This document shows positions 12,101 through 23,200 of a DNA stretch of 64,000 nt, one piece after another (within the stretch, counting starts at the first letter, position 1; each line of letters begins with the position of its first letter). A model generated the notes under the pieces. The model saw nothing but the letters and a program-made list of their open reading frames with translations. It was not told the DNA's origin and did no database searches. The DNA lies in contig BSYO01000004.1 in assembly GCA_033239525.1 (NCBI GenBank), forward strand, positions 24,094,037 to 24,158,036, written 5' to 3'. A program made the position numbers and the translations under genes. This DNA comes from Nepenthes gracilis. Its lineage: Eukaryota; Streptophyta; Magnoliopsida; Caryophyllales; Nepenthaceae.

Positions 12101-14746
12101 CTCTCGGACAACTGACATCTCCAACAGGACGGCGACTTCATGCCAAACGACCGAGAACCTCGGGTCCTTTGGCATGGGGGGGCTATGTTGGGCCCCAGTA
12201 TGAAGGCCCATGAAAACGCGTCCCAAATAAAGAGGCCCAGAGACATCCTCACGAGCAGATCAAACGGCTCAGGTAAGAAGCCCAAGGGCCGAGAGCCCAA
12301 GAGGTTTCTTACCACCCGAGCGGCCAGGAAGAATCTCTCAGACTTTTCAGAGGACCCCACGGGGACTGTTCTCTCCTCCCAAGACCACGAGCTTGCAAGA
12401 AGACTCACAGCCATCCGAGAACCGCCCGTCCATGGCCGGGAATGCCAGCTGGCTTATTTCAACGGTTTCCAAAAAAGCATGCAACTACTGCCAGTCGTCG
12501 CATCAACAGAGCCCGCCTAGTCAAATCGGGGCAGATATCCCATTCCTGTACACCTGACACACTGAAAGGCTCCAGCGGCGCCGTACGCATGTCCCTTTCC
12601 ACATCTCAGCTGCATTAAATGAGGCTAGTGGACCAACTCCTCAACCGCCGGATGGACGACACGCGTCCACTCCCCAACGGTCCGACTTTCACTATAAATA
12701 TACAGCAAGACCTCCTTTCCAAGAGAAGTCCTTCCAGAGACACGCAAAAGAGAGCCTTTTAGACTCACAAAGCTTCCAGTAAGCGTTCTCCTTCTCCACG
12801 ACCAGCTCCTCAAAAACGTGTAAGAAGGCTCCCAGAGAGCATAGACTTCTTAGGAGATAAACACAAAACGAGAGATAGGGAAGGGAATAACCCTCACAAC
12901 TGTACTCTGTAAAATCTCCAACCCATATAGTGAAGCTCTTTACAGGCCCCGAGCCTAGTGGTTTTTCCTCCCCATTCAAGAGGAGGTTTTCCACTTAAAA
13001 CATCCGGTCTCAATTCTCATCTCGTATCCAGCACTTCACTCACTTGTGTTGCCTGGGAACCACGCATCCGACCGAACGCCGAGGGTTCAACACCTCTCAT
13101 CAACGAGCCTCCCCGAGAGATCCGGCTAGGTGGTCAACACCATTTGCATCTCTCGGCCATAGCAGGTCATCCGGCTGGGTGACCCTCACATCCTGCATCT
13201 CTCTTCCATAGCAGGCCCCGTGGAACTAGAACGCAACAACAGAGAAAAGCATTAATACAGAGTAGAAGCAATGAGTTTTATTTTAAAGCTAATTAGTTTT
13301 AGTGTGAAATCCAACAAAAAGGACAATAGGTCACGGTTGGGAAGTCTACAATCCATATTAAGGCCAGCCAAAGGTTTAGAAGTATCCTCCTTGATTAGTG
13401 GAAAATTTCTAAAAGAATTCTGCTTGACTGAGGACTCATTGGTCATGGTTGTGTGCTAGAAGCGAGTAAAAGCAAGATTATTAAGTACCTCATAAAAGCT
13501 TACCTAGAACCAACTAGGTTTGATAAAAAATGGGACCGATGAGGTTTGATAAAAAAAAAATGGGATGGCCATAATACGTCTTCTCCAAATAACTTGAGTT
13601 ACAAAATGGGCAGTTCTATGATCATTGAATAAACAAGAATAAAATTCTGACATTACAATTCACATAGAAGATTGAGGATGTTGTTTACAGTTAATGGTTT
13701 AATGATTACAAAAACAACCAATCGTGTTCTTCTATTAAGCTTCTAACACATGGTTTGCTGACCCTGTTTGTTGCATGACGAGGTGTTGAGATAATTTTGC
13801 TCTTTGTTATAATCTCAGGACGAGTGTCGACGATATAAAGTCTCTACGATTGATTACAGCAATTAAAACTCCTTATTTGCCAGATGGGAGGTTCGATCTT
13901 GAAGCCTACGACAACTTGGTGAATATGCAGATCGATAATGGGGCAGAAGCTGTAATTGTCGGAGGCACTACTGGCGAAGGCCAACTAATGAGTTGGGATG
14001 AGCATATTATGCTTATCGGGCACACGGTCAATTGCTTCGGAGGGACCATAAAAGTGATCGGGAATACAGGAAGCAATTCCACCCGAGAAGCAATTCATGC
14101 TACCGAACAAGGATTCGCCGTTGGAATGCATGCTGCCCTTCACATCAACCCCTACTATGGAAAAACCTCCTTGGCGGGGTTGGTTTCTCACTTTGACAGC
14201 GTTCTTCCCATGGGCCCCACGATTGTCTACAACGTCCCTTCACGGACGGGTCAAGATATTCCTCCCACCGTGATCCACACGGTGGCCCGAAGCCCTAACT
14301 TGGCGGGCGTGAAGGAATGTGTGGGAAACGATCGAATCCAACAGTACACTGATAAGGGGATCACAGTCTGGAGTGGGAATGACGACCAGTGCCATGACGC
14401 TAGGTGGGTCTCAGGGGCTACTGGCGTGGTATCGGTTGCCAGCAACTTGGTTCCTCGTTTAATGCGACAACTCATGTTTGAGGGTAAGAATCACTCGCTC
14501 AATTCGATGCTCATGCCTTTGATCGAGTGGCTCTTCAAAGAGCCGAATCCCATTGCGTTAAACACGGCTTTGGCTCAGCTTGGCGTGTCAAGGCCTGTAT
14601 TTCGGCTACCTTACGTGCCTCTTCCATTGCCCAAGAGGATGGAATTCGTGAAGTTGGTGGAGCAGATAGGAAGAGAGAATTTTGTCGGAGACAAGGATGT
14701 CATGATTCTCGATGACAGCGACTTCATCTTGGTGGGTCGATACTGA
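3106..14746 (+). CDS. DHDPS: Dihydrodipicolinate synthase (4-hydroxy-tetrahydrodipicolinate synthase), chloroplastic; 5' exon not seen
   Basis: This enzyme condenses pyruvate with aspartate semialdehyde, the first committed step of lysine synthesis, in plastids. Two exons are visible: 3106-3189 and 13819-14746. The first starts after TTGCAG and ends at AG|GTAAGG in phase 2. It encodes the junction of transit peptide and mature enzyme ([18 protein letters not shown]). The second restores the frame as [20 protein letters not shown] and runs to a stop at 14744-14746. Together they give 336 residues, the whole catalytic barrel. Visible motifs are [22 protein letters not shown] with the catalytic Tyr, and GVKECVGND with the Schiff-base Lys codon at 14312-14314. 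The allosteric block around [14 protein letters not shown] looks wild type, so lysine feedback inhibition is expected. The intron is 10,629 bp and holds a complete LTR retrotransposon in sense orientation. The transit-peptide exon lies upstream, probably beyond the left edge. Identity is very sure; the exact first exon is unknown. Confidence 0.95.
3190..6917 (+). other. DHDPS intron, part left of the LTR element
   Basis: This is non-coding, moderately AT-rich sequence with poly-T runs near 5912-5931 and a C-rich/A-rich patch near 4275-4310. No open frame here resembles a protein, and I see no terminal repeats marking another insertion. The donor GTAAGG is at 3190. The last five bases, ACAGA at 6913-6917, are the left copy of the target-site duplication. 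Confidence 0.7.
6918..7821 (+). repeat. 5' LTR of the intronic Gypsy-like element
   Basis: This LTR is 904 bp, bounded by TG and CA. A TATA-like CTATAAATATAC lies near 7310, marking U3/R. Aligned by eye to the 1053-bp right LTR, it lacks many short segments of 2 to about 60 bases while the remaining blocks stay very alike. The longest loss falls between the blocks ending TTATTTCAAC and starting CTAGTCAAAT. Confidence 0.93.
7822..7841 (+). other. Primer-binding-site-like sequence of the intronic element
   Basis: Directly after the left LTR is TCACGCCGTCCAGTGTGGGA. It resembles the common plant Gypsy start TGGCGCCGTCTGTGGGAA, with G-to-A changes at its second and third bases. The position is right; the primer tRNA is not assigned. 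Confidence 0.55.
8364..8695 (+). pseudogene. Retrotransposon gag C-terminal remnant with zinc-knuckle-like motif
   Basis: Two plus-strand frames together give a Gypsy gag tail. The first gives [27 protein letters not shown] from about 8446. After a frameshift near 8520-8540 the second gives [26 protein letters not shown], ending at a stop at 8693-8695. The spacing of Cys, His, His and Cys is that of the CCHC knuckle seen in plant Gypsy gag, followed by the usual basic tail. More shifted gag-like sequence lies upstream from about 7836. The frameshift makes it non-functional. Confidence 0.7.
8889..9299 (+). repeat. 52-bp tandem array, about 8 copies
   Basis: The core AAGCGGTCCCAGAGGCCGGG recurs at 8908, 8960, 9008, 9059, 9111, 9163, 9216 and 9268, giving spacings of 48 to 53 bp, mostly 52. 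Each unit ends with GAGGTCATC followed by A-rich AAAACTTGG. The copies differ by point changes and small gaps. The array lies between the gag remnant and the antisense ORF. Such arrays occur inside Tat/Ogre-type elements and can found genomic satellites; the function here is unknown. Confidence 0.9.
9635..11779 (-). pseudogene. Antisense ORF of the retrotransposon, degraded (resembles the 'putative gypsy type transposon' family PF04195)
   Basis: It starts on the minus strand at 11779 with [20 protein letters not shown]. It continues through [22 protein letters not shown] and [16 protein letters not shown], then stops at 11519. A frameshifted continuation near 11290-11010 gives [29 protein letters not shown] and [16 protein letters not shown], the pattern of that family. 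Further on are acidic and Pro-rich segments (10950-10490) and a helical, probably coiled-coil tail with [20 protein letters not shown] near 10050. At least three frame changes make it dead. A local duplication (11341-11397 and 11470-11523) sits in it, and a second (10672-10745 and 10848-10915) repeats a short block. The family assignment is from memory. The 242-residue plus-strand ORF at 10367-11095 is its shadow. Confidence 0.65.
12171..12185 (+). other. Polypurine tract next to the 3' LTR
   Basis: GGCATGGGGGGGCTA ends at the base before the right LTR. A nearly identical tract stands at the same place in the second LTR element (45767-45779), which supports a shared lineage. Confidence 0.8.
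12186..13238 (+). repeat. 3' LTR of the intronic Gypsy-like element
   Basis: This LTR is 1053 bp, TG to CA, and is the longer copy. A TATA-like CTATAAATATACAG lies near 12693, followed by a 5' leader-like region. It is directly followed by ACAGA, the right copy of the target duplication. A 143-residue minus-strand ORF at 11983-12414 crosses its left edge and is not a gene. Confidence 0.93.
13239..13818 (+). other. DHDPS intron, part right of the LTR element
   Basis: This is non-coding sequence from the right ACAGA target copy to the acceptor. The 3' splice site AATCTCAG ends at 13818 with a short pyrimidine tract before it. Near 13510-13560 a short phrase around AGGTTTGATAAAAAATGGGA occurs twice in tandem. 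Confidence 0.8.
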
Positions 14747-15475
14747 CTGAGCGTCGAGTCATCAGAGTTTATTATGTGGTGTTTATGAATTTGGCTTTTC
14801 CTTCCTGAAGTTATATGGTGGATGATGTTGTTTTGCATGTTGAATGAATGCCACGAGGGGCGCCTAGACTCGAAGCTTAATACATCTCGTGCTTTTCACC
14901 AAATGGCAAAAAGGGTCATGCATAAGTATTTATGTTCTCGATTCTACTGACAAGGATGAGTAATTGGGAAATGATTAATTTTTTTTATTTTTATTATTTA
15001 ACCAAGTGAATTAGATAGGTTCTGTGGTGGTGAATTTCCAAATACATTCTCGACGATGGTTTAATTATTAAAAGAAATCAAAGGAGAAAGGGCTAAATGG
15101 TGAAGCTTTAATGAAGAAAATATAATAATGGATTTACGTAACAGAATTTAAAGAAGGAAGTAGCAAATGAAATCTTACAGGACGAAAGAGTTGGTGCGAA
15201 GATTGATTCGTAATGGAGAGAGGATGTCTGCCTAACAATGCAAAACACAGTAACCTTGTATCAACAGCATTTTCTTGAACGTTAGTGTGGATGTTTCACG
15301 ACAGAAGAGTTCGAATATGAAATCGGATACCAACTAATTTGATCAATTTATAACACAATCAGTGTCAAAGGTTAAATTGAAAATTTTCCGAAATTCCAGA
15401 TTGAAATTGCTGATTTTGACGATGAAGATCAAAGAAACGAGGATGAAAGGAGGGAGGGAGGGGGGATATTAGGTT
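14747..15475. other. Intergenic, between two convergent genes
   Basis: It holds the presumed DHDPS 3' UTR on the left and, on the opposite strand, the 3' UTR of the small conserved gene on the right. AT-rich stretches suitable for polyadenylation lie near 14975-15000. No other gene is seen. Confidence 0.6.
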
Positions 15476-15946
15476 TCACGAATTGGAGGTGGAACTCCTA
15501 ACAGAGTTCCAAATCTGAGCAGCAGCTCCAACAACACGAGGCCAAACAGCAGTGATTCCACGGAACGAGGCAGCGGAGGCGATTCCAATTGCAAGGCTTT
15601 CAGGGAATCCAGGCTTCGAATCGAGCTTCATCTCAACAATGGCGAGACGAGCATTAGCGGTGTCGAGCTTTCTAGAAGATTCGGCAGTGAACCTGTCCTT
15701 CTTCCCTCTTCCGGAGGTCACTACCTTGCGCAGCATGTGCTGCAGGTCGCCGATTACTCTGACGGCCGCCTCTTGGCTTTCAAGCCCCTGCGACTCGTAG
15801 TGCGATATTAGCTCTTGCGGCGTCGGAACCCTTCTCTTCTGGGAACCGTTGGTGTTCCTGCTGCTGCTGATACTGCCGCCTCCTCCGTTGGTGGCGGCCG
15901 GGTCCTCTGATGGGGATAGAGGATTGGAGAATTGCGGTTGCTTCAT
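15476..15946 (-). CDS. Small conserved plant protein of unknown function, 156 residues, intronless
   Basis: The start is taken at 15946 (MKQPQFSNPLSPSEDPAATN), because from there the sequence reads like the plant family as I know it. The frame is open 61 codons further upstream, but that part has no family likeness. The N-terminus (residues 1-50) is Ser/Gly/Asn-rich and probably disordered. Then comes RRVPTPQELISHYESQGLESQEAAVRVIGDLQHMLRKV. A basic GRGKKDRF leads into a helical stretch with a heptad-like pattern, DTANARLAIVEMKLDSKPGF. The Gly/Ala-rich end has ESLAIGIASAASFRGI and AAAQIWNSVRSS and could touch a membrane. No catalytic motif is visible. It is convergent with DHDPS, with the stops 730 bp apart. 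The role is unknown. Confidence 0.85.
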   Translation of the reverse strand: MKQPQFSNPLSPSEDPAATNGGGGSISSSRNTNGSQKRRVPTPQELISHYESQGLESQEAAVRVIGDLQHMLRKVVTSGRGKKDRFTAESSRKLDTANARLAIVEMKLDSKPGFPESLAIGIASAASFRGITAVWPRVVGAAAQIWNSVRSSTSNS

Positions 15947-16624
15947 TTTGTATGCTGTATTGTTATTTTGGTAGGAATGATGACAAGAAATAAAGCCCCA
16001 AGCAATGAATGAAGAGAATTCTAGGATTTTGTACGAATGCAAGAAGCAAAACCCTAGAATTTCAGGGTTCTCAATAGCAGCACACGGGGAGGAAGGAACC
16101 AGATATGGTTGTAGTGCGGAGGTAAGCACTCACTTAACTTTATTAGTCCCTTTTTTTTTTTACCAGTAACGGACAATTAATGATAAATGTTCTATCCAGT
16201 TGCAATTTAATTACAATTAATTTTATATATTATATAAGTAATTTTAATTTGTATATTAAGAAAAATCATATTGGCACTAATGATGTAGTATATTGAGAAA
16301 TTCTAGAGAAAATGCATCCCACAAAAATATAACATGTTTTAGCTATTCTCAGGACATTTTTACTGAATAATATTTTATCTATTTATTGGTATTAATAAAA
16401 CCATACAAAAATAAATAAATTAATAATAGTTATATCAACCCAGGTTGATTAAAGGATGTTACCCCATTGATTTTCCTACCACAAACACAAACTTTTAAGT
16501 TCTTTGAAGTACAACAGGAACATCAAAAGGGAAATCTTGGCCTCTTTGTTGTCCTCTGCACTATGCACAAAACAACCACCACAGCGCCGCCAATATCACC
16601 GAAGAACCACCATGAACACTCGGT
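15947..16624. other. Intergenic between the small gene and the mTERF gene
   Basis: It should contain the promoter and leader of the 156-residue gene (minus strand, near 15950-16200) and the mTERF 3' UTR. It is AT-rich, with a poly-T run near 16150 (poly-A on the minus strand). No further coding sequence is recognised; ORFs near 16467-16775 are the shadow of the mTERF last exon. Confidence 0.6.
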
Positions 16625-17214
16625 TCATCGAGGAGGAATAAACATCCTTCCAATGCCCATAAACTCGGTTGCAAACTCGTCATCATTTTTGGCCAGCATT
16701 TCCCTCAAACTACAATCTACTTTCCTACCTTTGAGAACCAAGAACCTTGGCTTTATCTTCTTCTCCAAGGAGTAGCTGAAGTACCTGGGGTAGTCCACTG
16801 CATCCCTGGCCGGCTTCTCCATTGTCTTGACCAGAAACTCCAACTTTGGTCTCAGAACTTCTTCAATGCTGTAACCGAGCAACGGAGAGAATCGGCTGAT
16901 CATGGACACGATGTCCCTCTTCGAGAACCCGGCATCCATCAAGTAGTTTAGCCTGTTCATCGGACTATAAAAATTAAGTTAACCTGGTATAGGATAGGAT
17001 AGTCTAGGGCAATGTTCTGCTATATGGATTTCTACGTGGAATTTGAATGTTCAAAATTTTATTTTTACGTTAAAGAGATAAGGCTGCCTTGCCTTGGGTT
17101 GCCTGATTAGAGCATGCAAAAGAGCTGTAAGGCACTGGGAAACCTTGCAACTCAATTAGAGACAGATCCAAGATTTTTTTTTTTTTTTTTTTCAGTGGTG
17201 TCAATACACCGAGT

Positions 17215-17264
<50 letters not shown>

Positions 17265-20200
17265 AAAATACTTTTAAAGTTTTACTATTTTTAAATAGAA
17301 TAAAAAAACAGTGAAAAATCAACCAATCTTGAGATATAAATGAGTTACAATGGTAAATAAAATTTGTGATGTTAATAAAAATTGCAATTTAATTATGAAT
17401 AAATTCATATCTAATTCATATAGAATCATTTCGGTGGAACAAAGGATGGATCCGATCTGGCCCTAAAAGCAGAAGGAACCAAAAAAAATGAAAATGTTTA
17501 AGATGTAACGAAAAGCATGGAGAACAAAAGTAGTTTGCATACTCGATCTTAGAATCCTATTACGTTATTTGTCACAAATGGGAATGGTGGTTTAAAGTAA
17601 AATTAGGAGCAGAACCGTATGAATTTTCAGGCCAACAAGAAAGAGCCAGGACAGTGCAATAAAGATTAAATTTGATGGGATATGCCACATGGTGCAGCAT
17701 GAAAAGGCAAAGTATTTGAAATACATGAATATGCCATGGATAAAAATACTGACATCGATATTAGTTGCAAATATATCGGTATCGGATAAGATGTATTAAT
17801 ATCGTATATAACAAAAGAAAAAAAATTTCAAAAATTATAAATTGACAGGACCATATTGACTTATATATCAGTCAAATATCATATACATTGACCGATATTT
17901 TAGCCGATATAACATTTATATGTAAATATATTGTGGTATTGTCGCATAATAGGGGGTCAGCTATCAATACATATAGGCAAATATTTTAATCTATTATATT
18001 ATAAAATGGTCCACAAAGTCCCCAAGCCTATACTAGGATAAACTTGTACCAAGGAACTGATTAATGTTTTGGTTTCTTATCCCCAAGCAAAGGGTATCGT
18101 GACCTTTTCATTGTATTAAGTTTCTAGGTTGGGCCCATTACTTTTTGAGGTATCATCTGCTTTAGAGGAAGGTGTGGGACACATCCAGTTAACACTATAC
18201 GATTTTGTCCCTAAAAAGGCATCTAGAATACAGAAAAGTACTTTTCTGTTTATAAGCAGGTTGTCATCTCTTAACTTAACCGATATGGAACAATCTACCT
18301 CCACAACACATCGACATCAAAACTCCATTGTAAATCAATCCACACTTCATCCCAGGGGCTTCACACCATTATACAAGTTCAAATAAAACAGTTGATATAT
18401 TTATATGGAATTGAGAACCTTACCGAGGCAGTAGAGTTCTGTCAACATCTGAAACAAAAAGCTCTGGATATTTCTTAATAACCCGAGGAAGATGGTGCTT
18501 CGATATGCCAATACTGCTTAAAAATTTAACCTTCTTCTGAAGTGTGTTGTCAATGCTAGAAGCAAACATTTCAGGACAGCGCCCTAGAATCTTTCCAATA
18601 CTTTCTTTGTCAAATCCCACCTCTTGCATAAACGTGACCACCTAAACAGAGCATTTAAATTTTTATCTGCGGATTCTAAGTTGATTTAAAATTTAGGGAG
18701 CATACACCTAAAAAAAATCAAGGTGGTCTACGCAAATCCATACTAACACCAAATAGAAAAAAAGAAATGAATAGCACTTATGTCCCAAATCTTACACATA
18801 ATTACATCAATACACAAGGCCAGACATGCAATCACATACCTTGAGGAATTCCTGGGGTTTCCTTAGTAGCAGCTGAGGACTCTTAGCAATAACTTTACCC
18901 AGCTTATTTCCTTTTAGCCCTAATTGATTAAACTGTTCTACCATGGGTGTAAGCTTGCTACTTGAACAACCCAACAGAAGTGGAAAACTCGTGATTGCTC
19001 GATGAATATTGACTTCTGGCACCTGCTACCAAATAGTGTTACTCGTCTGAAAAAAAATATCTACAGCTGAAGATAGATACAAAGCAGGGTTGTACTGCCA
19101 AAATCGACAGTACATACAAAACCACAAGTTCTATCAAGAAAAATCAGTCATATAAGTAATCCTCTGCCGCTCGGCTCAACACATAGTAACATCCTATGAA
19201 CAAAGCAGAGGGGACAATGGCAAGAACCTAAAAGGGGAGGGGCTCATTCAACCAACTTCGGATCCCTCTTCTCCACCCAAAAAATAAAACAAAGTTTACA
19301 TTACAAACTGACACAGGAGGTCAAACAAAAATACAGATCTCCCCCCCCCCCCCGCCCCCTCTTTGGGGGCTAGGCGAGGCAACATGCTCATATTGTTGCA
19401 AAACTATGGGGTATAAATACCCTAGAAACACGCAGACAGTCTGGAAAACAACATACCCCACCCTGCTACCTTCCTCGAGGGTTTTATGGAGTTCTATAGT
19501 GATTTGGCATGGAATCAATATATCATTGGCCTGCCAAACACTCATTTCAAAGACATCAAAACATAAAAACCAGAAGTTACACTAGCAAAGGAGTTCCAGA
19601 CAACAAGAAAGGGTCACCCTCCTTCCTGCCAACATAAAAACTATCAGTTAACTATTAACACCATTACACCAGAAGCCTGCTCAAGCACCACACTGAACAC
19701 CACTTAGTGTAGTCACCCAATAACCGCATCAATTTTTACTGATAATGAAGTAAAGTTCTCTCTATTCTCCATCCTTCTCCACAGCATAATTCAAGCACCT
19801 CCTGTGTAAACAATAACAAAACCCCCTCTACCACCTACCCTATTTCATCAAAATCTCTCTCTGAGCCCCCACTTGAGACATCAAAACCATATGGTTAGAT
19901 GGTTTAGCTCACATTGTTGGCTGATCTTGACAATTCAAGATTGCTAATAATTGTAACCACATTGCCAAATGTGGAAAAAAAAAATGCAACCTGTCTTTTC
20001 AAATGGCTGAAACCACCTCTAACTCTTCAAGTTGTTTAGCAACACATCCATTATTTGACAAATGGAAATCACATTTGAGTTTCTCTACAAATGCAAGATG
20101 ATCTGACATTGAGCATTATTTGAAACACAATGAATTTGGTTTAAAGCTTACTCATGAGAGAGACTTCAAACTCAAAATGTGGATTACGGCTTCAAAAATT

Positions 20201-23200
20201 AAGGCCAAATTGAGTCAGTGGAAGGGGATTCTTTTAGTCTTAAGAATATGAAATTTGTGTGTGAAAGCAACAGCTTTTACAGAAAGGAGGGGAAGGTCAT
20301 GGAGGGGATTGCATTTTTTCCAAGCGAATGAACAAATAAGTATTATTAATATTCCAATATAGTTTTTATAAGCCTATCCAATTGGGTTTTTATATTCCCA
20401 GCTGTCCAAAAATAACTATTTCAAGATAGCTTTCTCATTTACCCTTACTCCAAATGCTAATATCTCTTAGATATGATCGCATTCGAGTTTAGGCCGAACA
20501 CGGGTTGGGTTTCGATGAAAATTGGTGATCGCTAAGTTGGGTAGGGTTGGACACGTCCGGATCACCGAGTCAAAAATTATAACTATGCCCGTCCATATCC
20601 AAGTTGGATCAGTTCAGGACGGTCCATAGATATTTTTATTTTTAAATATTTTTATTTTAAAATTTATATTTACATAAAAAATGCCAAAAGATATAAAATA
20701 TTTAAAAAATTATAATATTTAAAATAAAATATTACCCAAATATATATTTAAATGAAGAATCTTTACACCAATAAGTGATTAATTGCATAAAAATATAATC
20801 TATTGAAACGATTTTAAGTATGGTATTTATTTGAAATAGAAAAATATATTTACAAAAATAATAATAATAAAACGGGCCAAACTAATCAATTCTCCCCTGA
20901 CCTATTTTCTGATTTTATTTTTCATATTGTTGCTTGTTTATTGCGTATATTATTTTTTGTTATTTATTTTTATATTATATCAAACTTGAGTTTTTGTCTT
21001 GGCTTTATTGTAGCCTAATGACAATCGGCTAAGAATAGTTTATGGAGATATTATAAAATATTTTAGTGTATGTTGAAATGTTTTTGGATAAGAATAAAAA
21101 AGTCATTTTATACAAATTTCGTAGTTATTCTATAAATATTAGAAAACTAATTCCTGATTTAATTTTATCTATTTTAAGTGACTAAGTAAATAATAAAATA
21201 ACCAAATTCTCAACTTTATTCCCACTTTGTTCTATTCTTATATTATTTCATTTTAATAACTAAATATAGCGTTAAGGTAGGATTTGCACCATTGAAACTT
21301 GCAAATGTGATTCCATGGTAAATTGATGATCCCTTGGAAGAAGACTGGCTGAGGCACCTAAGCCATTGGGAATGGACTACTAACTTTCTGGTTTAGTTTA
21401 TGCTTATAATGGCCTTCATTCGGAATTAGTTTCAATACGGGTGAAAACCTAAAACTTGGCTAGGTACTCATTATAGATCATAGCAGCAGGTTTTAGATGA
21501 AATGCCCTTAAGTGGTTCAATAAGTAGTTTAAATGGAGTTGGATTTAAGGAACTTCTGGTGGATGGAGACGTCAATAACAATTTCCTTTTGTGTTTGTCA
21601 TTATCCTCCCCTTCAAAGAAAATTCCTCCAGTAGGGAGAAAGAGGAGAATCAGTAAGTGCAATAGGTGTGAAGACAAAGCAACAGCTGTATGATTGGAAT
21701 CATGTCGCTCCAGGCTCCAGGTACCATAGAAAGGAATTGCTGCATTGTGCAAGGTTATCCAGAGAGGATTAAAAGAACTTATAGAAAATAACAAACTCCA
21801 TGTGTGGAACATCCTAAATTTGTCAGTCAGATATTTCACCTTCTCAAATTTCAGCTTTCTCAATCGCAACTCTGAATGATCCACTATTCCAGTATTTCTC
21901 CTTTGTTAAAGCCTAATTCAGTCTTGCCTTCATCAACTAAACTCTTAGCTTCAGGGATATGTTGGCCTGCAACTTAGTTGAGGAAATTACCAAAGCAACT
22001 GTAGTTGGCAAGTGAAAACAATAGACTCGAAATATTTCATCAAATCTCCTATGAAATCACCAAATACTAAATCCCATTTTCCAATGGCTGAGACTAAAAC
22101 CCATCCAAGAAGTTGCTGCATTAGCTAATCAATAGGAATAGGGCTCAAGACAAGTAATAAGTCCTGTTTGTGAAGAAATACAGGCTCCGCTTTTAAAAGG
22201 GAAATCAGCCATTCACATATGGGCCAGTCAAATTTTAAAGTTGACCGAAATGTTTCTCCTGAGTTCGGAAACAGAGAGAATAGGGGGCGGAGTATAGCAA
22301 GTCACAAGCTTCACGCAAGTAGGAAGGGCTGCAAGGACCAAGGGGAGCAGAGGTGGGCAAGAGGTAGGTGACTGCTGGGATGATGGCAGACTTTAGATGT
22401 CATTGAAGTATGTTAATCAAGTTCACGACTAAGACTTGCAATGACTGGTTTTGGGGTTGAATTGGTTATTGCAGGTTGTACATGGTGGTTCACACCTGCT
22501 CAGTTTGTGGTGTTAGCTAGGCAGCATCGAAATGGCTGATGGATGACAGTAGCAGTGTAACATGCTCTAAAATGTGTGAGGATTGCAGTATGACATCAAA
22601 CACCACTCATTGTCAACAGTGGTGATCGATTATCATGACTACAATTAATTCCAATAGATGGCTTTGGAGCACGGCAAAACTGACGGAGAACCATCTTCCT
22701 AAGGGGAAAATTTCTACTTCAATATCTTCCATTAAATCAAGACTGAGGAAAAACATGCATCCTCATTCCTCACTAATTCAAAACTGAAGCAAAAGATACC
22801 TGGGAAGTTGATTTACTGAGTTATACTGATCTGGAAATAAGGAAGACGATTAAGGGCACTACTTTCCTAATCATAAAGCATACTATCTTTTGAAATTCAA
22901 CTAATGCAATAGAGCTAGAAACCTACAAACAGAGTAAGAAATATCTAAAATTACCAAAATAAGATGAAATCATAAAACAAACAGAACACTATGAAGGTCT
23001 TTTTGGATTATGGAACTAGAATGAAAATTTTATTATGTTGGAATTAAAATTAGATAGAATTTAAATTATATTATTTGGGTTACATAAGAAAATATAATTC
23101 GGAGAGAAAAAGAAATTTGAGGCCTTATTGAATTTTTGATCTAAACATAAAAAGAAGGAAAATAATTACCCAAACACAAAATTCAAAAATTTTTATAGTA

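Larger units (their letters stand above)
6918..13238 (+). mobile_element. Complete LTR retrotransposon, Ty3/Gypsy Tat/Ogre-like, pol-less (non-autonomous), inside the DHDPS intron
   Basis: Two long direct repeats (6918-7821 and 12186-13238) both begin TGTTGGGCCCCAGTATGAAG and end CGCAACA. They are flanked by the 5-bp duplication ACAGA at 6913-6917 and 13239-13243, so insertion was by integrase and both ends are intact. A polypurine tract sits directly before the right LTR and a primer-site-like sequence directly after the left one, so the element is on the plus strand, sense to DHDPS. Between the LTRs are a broken gag C-terminus with a zinc knuckle (8364-8695), a 52-bp tandem array (8889-9299) and a degraded antisense ORF (9635-11779). 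No protease, reverse transcriptase, RNase H or integrase motif is visible. The antisense ORF plus tandem repeats resembles Tat-lineage elements; that lineage call is inference. The element would need enzymes supplied in trans. Confidence 0.93.

Noticed and set aside
11983..12414. 143-residue minus-strand ORF
   Set aside because: It crosses from element interior into the 3' LTR; a related short ORF at 6865-7086 in the 5' LTR shows it is only LTR sequence.
21471..21884. 137-residue minus-strand ORF in the mTERF intron
   Set aside because: No domain, no conserved pattern and AT-driven composition; the mTERF exons on both sides join without it.
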